DNA of 6,520 nucleotides from UBA4582 sp964228885 (GTDB lineage: Bacteria; Pseudomonadota; Gammaproteobacteria; Pseudomonadales; Azotimanducaceae), in the NCBI GenBank assembly GCA_964228885.1, contig CAXRCG010000018.1, forward strand, positions 1 to 6,520, in the 5' to 3' direction. The notes below the pieces were generated by a model that worked only from the letters and a program-made list of their open reading frames with translations, made no database searches and was not told the DNA's origin. Positions 6,146-6,520 of this stretch are shown here, in pieces. Both the position numbers and the translations under genes were made by a program. The first letter of the stretch is position 1. Each line of letters opens with the position of its first letter.

Positions 6146-6520
6146 GCGTTTGAGAATCAGTTTTGTTCTTATCTTTAGTATTGATGAATGATGTATAATA
6201 AGGAATTTTTTGTTTTAATTTGTTGCTAAAATTAGGTCGCTAGAAATCCTAAAATATGAACCAAGAAGAAAATTTTATGTTCTTGTTGGTGTTCTGGAGG
6301 GTGAGTGGGGTCAGGTAGATGACAATAAGCAATGTATATTGGAAAAATGACCACCCCCGCCTAAGCTCAAGAAAATTCCATTTGTCTCATAATTCGCTGA
6401 CGAAATCGCCGCTCCAGATGCTTCTAGTACTGGATGAGAATCTAAAAATTCCTTTTTAAATCAATCCTATAAACCGGCCATAATATTGGGAATTAGGTAT
6501 TATTTTAAATCGCCGAAAGT
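6146..6520. other. AT-rich region without a supported gene
   Basis: No gene is supported over these 375 bp. The segment 6194-6200 (TATAATA) reads as a perfect -10 on the plus strand and as TATTAT on the minus strand. The latter lies about 50 bp before the 71-residue gene and could be its promoter, but neither strand shows a good -35. A 46-codon plus-strand frame (6319-6459) and a stop-to-stop minus-strand frame of about 45 codons overlap each other between about 6317 and 6460. Neither has a well-spaced ribosome site and both have ordinary low-complexity translations. No tRNA, long repeat or terminator was found. Confidence 0.6.

Noticed and set aside
5987..6178. 63-codon plus-strand frame
   Set aside because: It is antisense to the zinc-ribbon-like gene, whose CGH and CxxC motifs support the minus strand.
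51..6230. TTTAGCAA at 51-58 and its inverted copy TTGCTAAA at 6223-6230 as possible element ends
   Set aside because: Eight AT-rich bases are expected by chance at this distance, and no transposase or target duplication supports a mobile element.
6256..6318. 20-codon hydrophobic plus-strand frame (MNQEENFMFLLVFWRVSGVR)
   Set aside because: There is no ribosome site and it is too short to separate from chance, although a TATAAT lies about 60 bp upstream.
6307..6357. GGGGTCA...TGACCACCCC partial inverted repeat
   Set aside because: The arms are offset and pair cleanly over only about five bases around a loop of more than 30, so this is weak as a hairpin or operator.
6319..6459. 46-codon plus-strand frame, with an overlapping open minus-strand frame of similar length
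   Set aside because: The G-rich GGAGGG upstream is about 18 bases from the ATG, too far for a normal ribosome site. The minus frame has no ATG. Neither translation looks conserved.

Overview
The window looks like a piece of a Gram-negative, probably alphaproteobacterial, chromosome of moderate-to-low GC. This rests on the style of the signalling protein and on a small CGH...CxxC protein of a type I associate with Alphaproteobacteria. It is an inference from protein style, not a database match.

Layout, left to right. Positions 1-144 are an AT-rich leader with a good extended -10 promoter. Positions 145-606 encode an unrecognised 153-residue protein whose middle resembles the DNA-binding N-terminal half of a tyrosine recombinase but which has no catalytic half. 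Positions 607-776 hold a regulatory gap with a perfect 16-bp palindrome just upstream of a second extended -10 promoter. Positions 777-4928 are one very large gene for a membrane-anchored, five-PAS, GGDEF-EAL cyclic-di-GMP enzyme. A small charged, helical protein (4925-5275) starts inside the stop codon of the large gene (ATGA overlap). Its 3' end is followed by 50 open codons in another frame, so the gene is probably broken or chimeric. A nested hairpin and then a strong intrinsic terminator (5416-5450) end this rightward unit.

Beyond the terminator two small genes run leftward: a zinc-ribbon-like 71-residue protein (5930-6145) and an unrecognised 122-residue protein (5460-5828). They are separated by about 100 bp that contains a hairpin. 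The last 375 bp (6146-6520) are AT-rich and hold no gene I can support.

The main story is the cyclic-di-GMP protein. It joins a MASE1-like membrane sensor to a canonical-looking output pair, through five PAS domains. Three consecutive ones (PAS2-4) are clearly related to each other and share an unusual 'IQNE-x-F...Y-x-S' signature. The coupled small gene could be an accessory of this sensor, but nothing in its sequence proves that. I do not see a defence system, CRISPR array, intact mobile element, tRNA or rRNA. The candidates for something new are the repeated PAS type, the truncated recombinase-like protein, and the coupled, frame-broken partner gene.
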